DNA of 11,089 bases from Tyzzerella sp. (GTDB lineage: Bacteria > Bacillota > Clostridia > Lachnospirales > Anaerotignaceae). Below the pieces are notes generated by a model. It ran no database searches. It worked only from the letters and a program-made list of their open reading frames with translations, and was not told the DNA's origin. How positions within the stretch are numbered: position 1 is the first letter of the stretch; the number at the start of each line of letters is the position of its first letter. Below, piece by piece: positions 1-6,722 of this stretch. The position numbers and the translations under genes were made by a program. The stretch covers positions 1 to 11,089 of the forward strand of contig DXZA01000059.1 in NCBI GenBank assembly GCA_019415525.1. Direction: 5' to 3'.

Positions 1-170
1 GCAAAAAGTTTTACTTGACAGGCTAATAATGTTAATTTTACAGGCTTTGGACGCTGTTGGTCGGGTTTTGACATTTTTTCTTTTTTTGTCATTCTTCATG
101 ATAAATAACAATTATCACTCCGCTAAAGTCTGTGTTAACTACTAGACTAGCCATGAGTTTTATTGATAAT
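1..170. other. Left-edge segment without a confident gene
   Basis: No complete gene is visible here. Bases 1 to about 75 are clearly less A+T-rich than the rest of the window. On the minus strand an open frame starts with ATG at 92 (a second ATG at 74) and runs off the left edge; it would read MTKKEKMSKPDQQRPK and so on, about 30 residues, basic and proline-containing. There is no convincing Shine-Dalgarno sequence at a normal distance (a GGAG lies too far upstream). The opposite strand is also open across part of this stretch. I do not recognise the peptide. The composition shift may mark the start of a different, possibly acquired, segment to the left. Confidence 0.3.
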
Positions 171-206
171 AAAAAATGCAGTATGACTTTAAAATCATAC
201 TGCATT
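171..206 (-). terminator. Intrinsic terminator after the HPr-like gene
   Basis: A perfect 12-bp inverted repeat (AATGCAGTATGA at 175-186 and its complement at 195-206) surrounds an 8-nt loop. Read on the minus strand the stem is followed at once by a run of six T and then ATT. This is a strong rho-independent terminator about 80 nt past the stop codon of the HPr-like gene and closes the minus-strand gene block. On the plus strand the stem is followed by AAAATTTTT, so weak activity in the other direction is possible. Confidence 0.85.
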
Positions 207-284
207 AAAATTTTTATTTCCCTAATTTTTAATATGGTGAACTTTAAAAAACTAATATTTATTTTTGAAATTACATATATTAAT

Positions 285-512
285 TTATACTCTATATTTA
301 TCAAATATACTTAAATCAATATTTTCATCTGATACTATTCTAAGTTCTAAAGGATTTGCAAGATTTAGACTAAAAATACCCATTATAGACTTTGCATCTA
401 CAATATATCTATCAGAAACTAAATCAAATTCACCTTCTAATTTAGAAATATCATTTATAAATTGTTTAACTTTTTCTATTGAATTCAAATCTATATTTAT
501 AGTTGTACCCAT
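285..512 (-). CDS. HPr-like protein lacking the active-site histidine
   Basis: A 75-residue protein. The stretch VDAKSIMGIFSLNLANPLELRI (residues 38-59, split here as VDAKSIMGIFSL and NLANPLELRI) matches the HPr fold around regulatory Ser46: Ser42 in KSIMG is the counterpart. HPr normally has about 85-88 residues and an LHARPA loop with the phospho-accepting His15. Here that region reads NSIEKVKQFINDISK and the whole protein contains no histidine, so it cannot pass phosphate from Enzyme I to EIIA. Bacillus Crh is the known parallel: it lacks His15, keeps Ser46 and works as a regulatory partner (for example of CcpA). A regulatory role is therefore inferred, not shown. The start at 512 is preceded by AAAGGAG at good spacing; the longer frame up to 566 has no such site. 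It lies 185 nt after glpP, just before the terminator. Confidence 0.8.
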   Translation of the reverse strand: MGTTINIDLNSIEKVKQFINDISKLEGEFDLVSDRYIVDAKSIMGIFSLNLANPLELRIVSDENIDLSIFDKYRV

Positions 513-540
513 AAATAAATCAACTCCTTTTAAACTGCTT

Positions 541-693
541 CTATAAAAACACATATCTTTTACCACTAAAAAAATTATTTATATCATCTAAATGTTACTT
601 ATGAAAAATATTATTAAATCCATGTTTACTAAAATATTTTAATTGTGCTGTTTCATCATTTCCAGTAATTAAACTTTAATCAATAATTATTAT
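541..693 (-). pseudogene. Possible decayed small gene between glpP and the HPr-like gene
   Basis: One minus-strand frame reads like protein across two stop codons: IIIID, stop (676-678), SLITGNDETAQLKYFSKHGF and NNIFHK, stop (595-597), HLDDINNFFSGKRYVFL, stop (541-543). An AAGGAG at the end of glpP lies at ribosome-binding distance from the first codons, but the expected start codon reads CAT. This would fit a protein of about 50 residues that has lost its start and gained two stops. I do not recognise the family. In such A+T-rich DNA a chance open stretch of 25 codons is possible, so the evidence is the protein-like composition and the position, nothing stronger. Confidence 0.3.
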
Positions 694-697
694 ATGT

Positions 698-1267
698 CTA
701 TTTCTCCTTAGGATTATATCCCCAAAGCTCCATACTACTTGTCATTATTCCAGAAAATCCAGCTTTATATATTTCATCAACCATTTCTTTAGTTTCTATA
801 AATCCACCTGCAACATATTTACAAGGATATATACTTTTAAATTTTTCAATATATTTAATAGCATAGTAACCCGGACGCAATTCTATTAAATCACATTTAG
901 ATTCTTGAAGATTTTTTATTGTTTGGTCAACTGCCATAGAGTCTATAAGAGCAATTCTTCTTATAGCTGATAAACCTTCTTTTTTTATGTATGCTAATTT
1001 ATTATTACTTGACCCCATAACTCCATCAACTTCATACATTTGTTTCAAAAACTTAAATGCTACTTTATCAGAACCAAGTCCCCCAACTAATTCATGATTA
1101 ATAAGAACTTTCTTACCTTTATCATGACATAACTTAGTAATTTCTTTTAAATTTCCAATATGTGTACAACTCAAAAGTATCCATTCTTCATTTAAATTTA
1201 ATGCTTTATCAATATATTTTATATCTCTTACAGATGGTACTATATGAAATTTATTATCATTAAACAT
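698..1267 (-). CDS. glpP: GlpP-family glycerol-3-phosphate-responsive antiterminator
   Basis: A 189-residue protein, the usual GlpP length. It shows the family pattern of a TIM-barrel-like fold: IVPSVRDI near the N-terminus (9-16), NHELVGGLG (57-65), ALIDSMAV (106-113), IELRPG (128-133), VAGGFIETKE (152-161) and TSSMELW (176-182). In Bacillus GlpP binds glycerol 3-phosphate and leader RNA, letting polymerase read through a terminator before glpFK and glpD. No glycerol gene is present in this window, so its target here is probably the sugar operon leader or another locus, and its ligand may be glycerol 3-phosphate or a similar triose phosphate. The ATG at 1267 has GAGGA six bases upstream and is preferred over an in-frame GTG at 1279, which itself lies across that ribosome site. 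It has its own apparent promoter at 1321-1349. Confidence 0.85.
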   Translation of the reverse strand: MFNDNKFHIVPSVRDIKYIDKALNLNEEWILLSCTHIGNLKEITKLCHDKGKKVLINHELVGGLGSDKVAFKFLKQMYEVDGVMGSSNNKLAYIKKEGLSAIRRIALIDSMAVDQTIKNLQESKCDLIELRPGYYAIKYIEKFKSIYPCKYVAGGFIETKEMVDEIYKAGFSGIMTSSMELWGYNPKEK

Positions 1268-1298
1268 TTTATTCCTCACAATCTGTTATATTTATATA

Positions 1299-1344
1299 TT
1301 ATAAAAATCCTCTGATTAATATTTTAAACAGAAGATTTTTATAA
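1299..1344 (-). terminator. Terminator hairpin between the dehydrogenase and glpP
   Basis: Bases 1299-1314 and 1329-1344 form a 16-bp stem with one G-U pair and a 14-nt loop. On the minus strand the 3' arm reads CAGAGGATTTTTATAA, giving a GC-containing core followed by a T-rich run: a plausible, moderately strong intrinsic terminator for the operon ending at 1372. The 5' arm core CTTCTG is repeated just upstream (complement of 1356-1361), so a second segment could compete for the same 3' arm. This makes an attenuator possible as well as a plain terminator. Confidence 0.6.
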
Positions 1345-1349
1345 GTCAA
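1321..1349 (-). promoter_or_regulatory. Internal promoter for glpP nested in the terminator
   Basis: On the minus strand TTGACT (complement of 1344-1349) is followed after exactly 17 bp by TAAAAT (complement of 1321-1326), a good sigma-A match. The predicted start, about seven bases on, falls near 1314, which is where the 3' arm of the overlapping hairpin begins. Transcripts from here would lack the 5' arm and escape termination, while read-through from the upstream operon would meet the full hairpin. The elements are seen; the activity is inferred. Confidence 0.55.
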
Positions 1350-1371
1350 TCTTAACAGAAGTTTTAATATT

Positions 1372-2418
1372 TTATTTAAGGTTTCTTATATTTTCCATAG
1401 GCTGACCCATAAGATATTTTTTTAATTCTTGTATACCTATTTCGACACTTGTCCTCATTGTATCGCATGAAGTACCTGCAAGATGAGATGTTAATGTAAT
1501 ATTATTTAATTTAAGGTATGGGTGATTTAAAGGAAGTGGTTCTACATCAAAAACATCAACTGCTGCACCACCAATTTCATTATTTTTTAATGCCTCAACA
1601 AGGTCTTCTGTATTCACAAGACCTGACCTTGCTGTATTTATAAAATATGCTGTGTTTTTCATTTTATTAAATTTCTGTTTATCCATAAAATGTTGTGTTT
1701 TTTCAGATAATCTTAAATGTATTGAAATAAAATCAGATTTTTCAAGAAGTTCGTCTAATCCAACACATTCAATATTTTCTCCTTTAATTTTAGAATTATC
1801 AACAAATGGGTCATAAACAAGCACTTTACTCTCAAAACCTATTAATCTTTTTGCAACTCTACTACCAATATATCCATAACCTATTAAGCCAACTGTACAG
1901 TTTCTCATATTATGTATATATTCTTGATTTGCATATTTTTTACACCAATTACCTTCAAAAATTAACTTATGGCTTCTAGCAATATTTTTATTTTCAGCAA
2001 TCATCATACCAATAGTAAAATCTGCTACTGCATCAGCACTTCTCCAAGGTGCATTAATTAGAGGGATTTTTCTTTCATCAAGGGCTTTAATATCTGCATT
2101 TTCTATACCACCACGTAAAATAGCAGCTACTTTTAAATTAGGGCAAGCATCTATTATTTCTTTATTAATTGATGCTACATGTACAACTAAAATATCTTTA
2201 TCTTTACATGCCTCTAAAAATTCTTTGCATGTAGGGGCGGCATCAACTCCTTTTTGTTCTATCAATAACATTCTATCTGTTATAGGACCCATAGCATACA
2301 TGTCTTTATCTTCAACAAAACTTACTTCTGCCCCATAATTTTCAAGTTCTTTCATTCCTTCCATTAATTCTTTTGTAATTCCACCATCATATACACATAA
2401 TATTTTTATATTATTCAT
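1372..2418 (-). CDS. D-isomer-specific 2-hydroxyacid dehydrogenase (second copy)
   Basis: A 348-residue NAD-dependent dehydrogenase of the family that includes phosphoglycerate, glyoxylate and hydroxypyruvate reductases. It interconverts a 2-keto acid and its D-2-hydroxy acid in the cytoplasm. The Rossmann motif GYGYIG is at 180-185 and the adenosine-binding Asp in LVYDPF is Asp203, favouring NAD over NADP. The catalytic set is complete: Arg264 (NTARSG), Glu293 (FDVEP) and His312 (TSHLAG). The substrate loop reads LRGGIEN (101-107) where phosphoglycerate dehydrogenases have GRAGVDN, as in YoaD-like proteins. The ATG at 2418 has GGGGGA upstream; a longer frame from 2466 would overlap the kinase and is rejected. 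It lies 23 nt after the kinase and is last before the hairpin. It is a paralogue of the dehydrogenase at 5661-6704. The substrate is unknown. Confidence 0.85.
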   Translation of the reverse strand: MNNIKILCVYDGGITKELMEGMKELENYGAEVSFVEDKDMYAMGPITDRMLLIEQKGVDAAPTCKEFLEACKDKDILVVHVASINKEIIDACPNLKVAAILRGGIENADIKALDERKIPLINAPWRSADAVADFTIGMMIAENKNIARSHKLIFEGNWCKKYANQEYIHNMRNCTVGLIGYGYIGSRVAKRLIGFESKVLVYDPFVDNSKIKGENIECVGLDELLEKSDFISIHLRLSEKTQHFMDKQKFNKMKNTAYFINTARSGLVNTEDLVEALKNNEIGGAAVDVFDVEPLPLNHPYLKLNNITLTSHLAGTSCDTMRTSVEIGIQELKKYLMGQPMENIRNLK

Positions 2419-2441
2419 TTTAATCCCCCATTTTAGATTAA

Positions 2442-3962
2442 TTATAAATTGTCTTTTATATCCCAATATTCTTTCATAATTCTATTTAATACAGACCACT
2501 CTTTATATCGTTTTTCATATATAGGATATGTTGTTTCATCTGGAAATACTTTATCTTTAATTTTAACGGCTTTTTCAAAAGCATCATTATAATCTTTATA
2601 TATACCTGTGCCTATACCTGCTACTATAGCTGAACCTAGTGCACCTGTTTCATCACAATCAACAACTTCTATTGGAACTTCTAAAACATTAGCAAATATC
2701 TTACTCCATACTTTACTTTTTGCAATACCACCTGTCATTCTAATAACGTTTAATGGAAGTTCTGCATTTCTTAAAAAGTCAACATGATATTTGTGAATAA
2801 AGGCTATACCTTCAGCCACTGCATAACATATATCAGCATAAGAAGTATTTTGGTCTATATTAAAAAAGTTTGATTTTGCATTAACATGTATACTTGGTTG
2901 TGCTACAAATGGACTGAAAAATACCTTTGCTTTTTCTATTGGAACCATATCTATAAGTTCATCTAATATATTATAAATAGATGTATCTTTTTCTATTGCT
3001 TCAAGTTTTGCTGTTCCTCCAAGTATTCTTGTAAACCACTCATAATTAGATGCTGATGCACCTGTATATGAACAATTTAAATACTCTCCTTTTCTTATGT
3101 ATGGCATATTTGATGATGCATTAGGTATAATTCTATTTGAATGAGTTTCATTTATACACCAAGAGCCTGCAATAACAGTATATATATTATCATCTGTTGC
3201 TCCTGCTCCTACAAGACAAGATAAAATGTCCATCATACCTGCAACAACCGGTGTACCATATGCTAAACCTGTTTCATTTGATGCATCTTTTGTTACATTT
3301 CCGACTATTTCTGTTGGTTCATTTGCAAGCTTTGGAAGTGCATCATAAATTTCTTCTATTCCATAAAGGCTTAAAAGTTCTTTTGAATATTCCATGGTAT
3401 CCATATCAATCATAAATGAACCACCAAATACATTTAAATCTGTTGCAAATACATGTGTTAAACGATACATTATATAATCTTTAAATAATAATACACCACC
3501 TATTTTGTCATATATTTCTCTTTCATGTTCTTTATACCAACGTAATATAGGGCCAGGCTCTCCAGCAAACAATGTCCCTTTTACAATTTCATTAATCTTA
3601 TCATAAGTACCTTCTTTTTTATAAAGCTCTAATATTTCATTAGCTCTATAATCTTGAGAAAAACAACCTGGTGCTATTGTATTTCCATCTTTATCAAGGA
3701 AAACAACTCCATTGCCAAATGAAGTAACTCCTATACCTTTTATTTCTTCTGAATTAATATTTGATTTTTCAATACATTCTTTTATACATTTTGATATAAG
3801 ACTCCAAAGTTCATCAACATCAAATTCTTCAAAACCTTCTTGTCTTCTTCTAAAACGTAAACTTGGTGTAGAAGCAGATGATATAATTTTCCCATAAGTA
3901 TCAAATATTACAACCTTACTTGATGTACTTCCAGCATCAATTCCCATTAAATAGTTATTCAT
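2442..3962 (-). CDS. FGGY-family carbohydrate kinase, L-xylulokinase-like
   Basis: A 506-residue ATP-dependent sugar kinase, a normal length for the family. The N-terminal phosphate loop reads GIDAGSTSSKVVIFD (7-21). AGMMDILS (241-248) carries the likely catalytic base Asp245. The FGGY signature region MTGGIAKSKVWSKIFANV is at 409-426, followed by the adenosine motif TGALGSAIVAGIGTG (439-453). The segment LRWYKEHEREIYDKIGGVL (140-158) resembles E. coli LyxK, so a ketose or keto-sugar-acid substrate is likely. Pairing of an FGGY kinase with a 2-hydroxyacid dehydrogenase also occurs in Bacillus yoaC-yoaD, whose substrate I do not know to be settled. An AGGAGG precedes the ATG. It lies between the aldolase (18 nt) and the second dehydrogenase (23 nt), consistent with making the phosphorylated substrate of the aldolase. 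Confidence 0.85.
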   Translation of the reverse strand: MNNYLMGIDAGSTSSKVVIFDTYGKIISSASTPSLRFRRRQEGFEEFDVDELWSLISKCIKECIEKSNINSEEIKGIGVTSFGNGVVFLDKDGNTIAPGCFSQDYRANEILELYKKEGTYDKINEIVKGTLFAGEPGPILRWYKEHEREIYDKIGGVLLFKDYIMYRLTHVFATDLNVFGGSFMIDMDTMEYSKELLSLYGIEEIYDALPKLANEPTEIVGNVTKDASNETGLAYGTPVVAGMMDILSCLVGAGATDDNIYTVIAGSWCINETHSNRIIPNASSNMPYIRKGEYLNCSYTGASASNYEWFTRILGGTAKLEAIEKDTSIYNILDELIDMVPIEKAKVFFSPFVAQPSIHVNAKSNFFNIDQNTSYADICYAVAEGIAFIHKYHVDFLRNAELPLNVIRMTGGIAKSKVWSKIFANVLEVPIEVVDCDETGALGSAIVAGIGTGIYKDYNDAFEKAVKIKDKVFPDETTYPIYEKRYKEWSVLNRIMKEYWDIKDNL

Positions 3963-3980
3963 AAATTAGTACCTCCTTTA

Positions 3981-4859
3981 TTAAGCACGATTTTCAGAAC
4001 CTACTAATTTAATTTTTTCTTTAACAACATTTTTTAATGCCTCTAGAGGTTTTTCATTTGCTTTGCTAACCCATATTGCCATTGTACCTGATGAATCAAG
4101 TTTTTTCTTTAATTCACTATAATATGCACTTAACATTTCTGAATATATATTAAGTTTGCATATACCTTTTGATATAGCAATTTTTATTTGGTCATCTGGT
4201 GTTCCTGAACCACCATGCATAACCATAGGTACTGTTGATATTTTATTTAAAATATCAAGACGTTCAAAATCAAGTTTAGGAGTATGTACATAAACACCGT
4301 GGGATGTCCCAACTGCAACTGCAAGACAATCTACATTAGTTTCTTCTATAAATCGTTTCAATTCATCAGGATTTGTTAAATAATCTTCAGGATTATCATA
4401 TGAATTATCAGACTTTAATTCTCCTGAAACAATAGCGTCTCCTACATGACCTAATTCAGCCTCTACTGTTACTCCTTTAGAATGAGCATATTCAACAGCT
4501 TCTTTTGTAATTCGTATATTTTCTTCAAGACTACATTCTGAAGCATCAAACATTACAGAAGTAAATCCCATATCAACACATTTCTTTAAAAATTCCATAT
4601 CTCTTGCATGGTCTAAATGAAGACATACAGGCACACTAGCTTTTTGTGCCATTTTTCTTAAACTATATAACCAATAATCAAGCATATCTCCATTATCTAA
4701 ATCTGGTTTTAATCCCATTATAATAACAGGAGAGTTTAGTTCTTCTGCTGCTTCAACAATTTTCATAGCCATTTCTATAGTACTTGCATCAAATGCACCA
4801 ACACAATATTTTTCTTCTCTTGCTTTGTTTAACATTTCTTTTATTGATACTAACGCCAT
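3981..4859 (-). CDS. Class II (zinc) ketose-phosphate aldolase
   Basis: A 292-residue enzyme of the fructose/tagatose-bisphosphate aldolase family, which cleaves a ketose phosphate to dihydroxyacetone phosphate and an aldehyde. Catalytic Asp83 and zinc ligand His84 lie in HLDHA (81-85). Glu135 is in EAELGHVG. Zinc ligands His187 (GTSHGVY) and His215 (MHGGSG) and the Asn237 region (KLNIYSE) complete the site. Some motifs depart from GatY/KbaY and Fba: MFDASE for MIDGS or MIDAS, TSHG for TAHG, and NIYSE for NVATE or NIDTD. The aldehyde-side specificity may therefore differ from the usual bisphosphates. AGGAGA lies upstream of the ATG, and the SDR gene ends 14 nt before it. Dihydroxyacetone phosphate as product would link the route to glycerol 3-phosphate and so to GlpP; this link is inference. 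Confidence 0.85.
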   Translation of the reverse strand: MALVSIKEMLNKAREEKYCVGAFDASTIEMAMKIVEAAEELNSPVIIMGLKPDLDNGDMLDYWLYSLRKMAQKASVPVCLHLDHARDMEFLKKCVDMGFTSVMFDASECSLEENIRITKEAVEYAHSKGVTVEAELGHVGDAIVSGELKSDNSYDNPEDYLTNPDELKRFIEETNVDCLAVAVGTSHGVYVHTPKLDFERLDILNKISTVPMVMHGGSGTPDDQIKIAISKGICKLNIYSEMLSAYYSELKKKLDSSGTMAIWVSKANEKPLEALKNVVKEKIKLVGSENRA

Positions 4860-4873
4860 AAACTACACTCTCC

Positions 4874-5632
4874 TTATCTCATAAGCATACCGCCTGTTAC
4901 ATCTAAAGTTATTCCTGTAATATAATCTGCTTTTTCTGATGCAAGAAACAATATAGGATAACCTACTTGTTCTGGTTCAGCTGCATATCCTACTGGTATT
5001 CTTCCATCATAATATTCTTTATTTGCCATATATGCATCATTTGCCATAGGTGTTCTCATCATTCCTGGTGCAACTGCATTAACCTGTATACCTAATTTTG
5101 CAACTTCTCTAGCAATAGATTTTGTAAATGTTACAAGTCCTGCTTTTGATGCTGCATAATGGGAATGACCTGTTGTAGAACCATTAAAAGCTGCTTGTGA
5201 TACAATATTTATAATTTTTCCTTTTCGTTCTTCTGATTTTAAATGTTTTATCATTAATCTTGAAAGTATATATGGCACTTCAAGATTAAGATACATTGTT
5301 TTTTCAAAATCATCTTTTTCAAGATTATCAATATATGCTTTAGGCCATACTCCTGCATTATTTATTAATATGTCCAAAGAACCTAATAACTCTATACTAT
5401 TTCTAAATAAATTTTCTGCTTCATTTTCTTTTGATAAATCAGACTGTATACCAAAAACTTTAACATCATATTTTTCACTTATATATTTTACAAGTTCTTG
5501 TATTTCATCATTATTTCTGCCTGAAATAATAATATTTGCTCCTTCTTCAGCAAATAATATTGCTGTTGACTTTCCTAATCCTTTTGTACTACCTGTTATT
5601 AAAACATTCTTATTTTTTAATCCTAAATCCAT
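4874..5632 (-). CDS. Classical SDR-family oxidoreductase
   Basis: A 252-residue short-chain dehydrogenase, typical length for the classical group. The coenzyme loop TGSTKGLG is at 13-20, NNAG at 91-94, and the catalytic tetrad Asn116, Ser145, Tyr159 and Lys163 (YAASK) is complete. The C-terminal half contains APGMMRTPM and ends in ITLDVTGGMLMR, as in gluconate 5-dehydrogenase-like and FabG-like members. In this operon it most likely oxidises a hydroxyl of a polyol, sugar or sugar acid to a ketone, giving the keto-substrate for the kinase, or runs in reverse. Arg39 after the second strand may favour NADP, but this is uncertain. An AGGAG precedes the ATG; a short ATGATAAATAA lies between the ribosome site and the start. 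It lies 28 nt after the first dehydrogenase. Confidence 0.85.
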   Translation of the reverse strand: MDLGLKNKNVLITGSTKGLGKSTAILFAEEGANIIISGRNNDEIQELVKYISEKYDVKVFGIQSDLSKENEAENLFRNSIELLGSLDILINNAGVWPKAYIDNLEKDDFEKTMYLNLEVPYILSRLMIKHLKSEERKGKIINIVSQAAFNGSTTGHSHYAASKAGLVTFTKSIAREVAKLGIQVNAVAPGMMRTPMANDAYMANKEYYDGRIPVGYAAEPEQVGYPILFLASEKADYITGITLDVTGGMLMR

Positions 5633-5660
5633 TATTTATCATCTCCTAATATAATGTCTT

Positions 5661-6704
5661 TTATAATATCAATTCTTTATTCACTACAAATGCTGAATTT
5701 TTAGGTTTCTCCTCTATTAAAGTCATTATATTTTTTTGAAGTAATTTAGGTGATGATGTAAAAGCATCTACTGTACCTCCAGCAAGATGAGGTGTTATTG
5801 TAATATTTTCTAAACTATTATAAGGATAGTCAATTGGCATAGGTTCAACATCAAATACATCTATTGCTGCACCTGCTATTTTTTTATCTCTTAAAACTTC
5901 ATATAATGCTTTTTCATCTACTAAACCTGACCTTGCTGTATTTATAAAATAAGCATCATTTCTCATAAGTGATAACATATCTTTATTAATCATATGTTCT
6001 GTTTCTTTACATAATCTACTATGTATTGTTACAAACATAGATTTTTTCATTAAATCTTCTAAAGATGTTAAAGTCACATAATCAGGATAATTTTTTACAA
6101 AAGGGTCATATACAAGTATGTTCATATCAAATCCATTTAATCTTTTAGCAACTTTTCTTCCAATTTCACCAAAACCAATTATACCAACAGTTTTTCCTGA
6201 TAAATCTGGTACTGTTGCCGCATTATCATAGTCACGAACCCATTTTCCTTCTTTTAAATTTTTATAGCTTTTAGCAATATTTCTACATTCACTTATTAAC
6301 ATACCTACTGTAAAATCAGCAACAGCATTAGCATTTCTTCCAGGTGTATTACATACAACTATCCCTTTTTCAGTTGCATAATTTATATTTATATTTTCGC
6401 AACCTCCTCTTAAAACACCTATTATTTTTAAATTTTTACATGCATCAATAACCTTTTTATTAATAGGGAAAAACTGAGTTATTAAAATTTCAGCTTCTTT
6501 TATTCTATCTATTATATCATCATCAACTTCATATGCCTCACTACCACCTAGCTCTATTTTAAGATTAATATTTTGTAGTTCTTCATAATCTTTTAATTTC
6601 CATTGTATAGTTTCAATAGAATATCCTTTTTCTAAAAATGGTTCAAATCCTTCTTTTATATATTTTTCTGGTATTAAAAGGTCACCAATTCCAAATATCT
6701 TCAT
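5661..6704 (-). CDS. D-isomer-specific 2-hydroxyacid dehydrogenase (first copy)
   Basis: A 347-residue NAD-linked dehydrogenase of the same subfamily as the product of 1372-2418. GFGEIG at 177-182 is the Rossmann loop and Asp200 (VYDPFV) points to NAD. The catalytic residues Arg258 (NTARSG), Glu287 (FDVEP) and His306 (TPHLAG) are all present. Like its paralogue it has LRGGCEN (98-104) in the substrate loop. The two differ in the N-terminal substrate domain and around GTVDAF against GTSCDT, so they may act on different acids or opposite steps. AGAGGTGA lies before the ATG, and EIIC ends 18 nt upstream. It was probably born by duplication, but the copies are clearly diverged and separated by three genes. 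Confidence 0.85.
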   Translation of the reverse strand: MKIFGIGDLLIPEKYIKEGFEPFLEKGYSIETIQWKLKDYEELQNINLKIELGGSEAYEVDDDIIDRIKEAEILITQFFPINKKVIDACKNLKIIGVLRGGCENININYATEKGIVVCNTPGRNANAVADFTVGMLISECRNIAKSYKNLKEGKWVRDYDNAATVPDLSGKTVGIIGFGEIGRKVAKRLNGFDMNILVYDPFVKNYPDYVTLTSLEDLMKKSMFVTIHSRLCKETEHMINKDMLSLMRNDAYFINTARSGLVDEKALYEVLRDKKIAGAAIDVFDVEPMPIDYPYNSLENITITPHLAGGTVDAFTSSPKLLQKNIMTLIEEKPKNSAFVVNKELIL

Positions 6705-6722
6705 AAAAAATCACCTCTAAAT

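Noticed and set aside
89..314. Small open frames on both strands around 89-314
   Set aside because: They run across the operon terminator and have Ile/Phe/Lys-rich, non-conserved translations without ribosome sites.
513..566. Longer start of the HPr-like protein at 566
   Set aside because: No ribosome site upstream of it, while AAAGGAG stands at correct distance before the ATG at 512; the extra residues do not fit the HPr fold.
1268..1279. GTG start for glpP at 1279
   Set aside because: That GTG is part of the GAGGA ribosome site serving the ATG at 1267.
2419..2466. A longer N-terminus for the second 2-hydroxyacid dehydrogenase, starting at 2466
   Set aside because: It would overlap the end of the kinase gene and has no ribosome site; the ATG at 2418 has GGGGGA upstream and gives the family-like start MNNIKILCVYDG.
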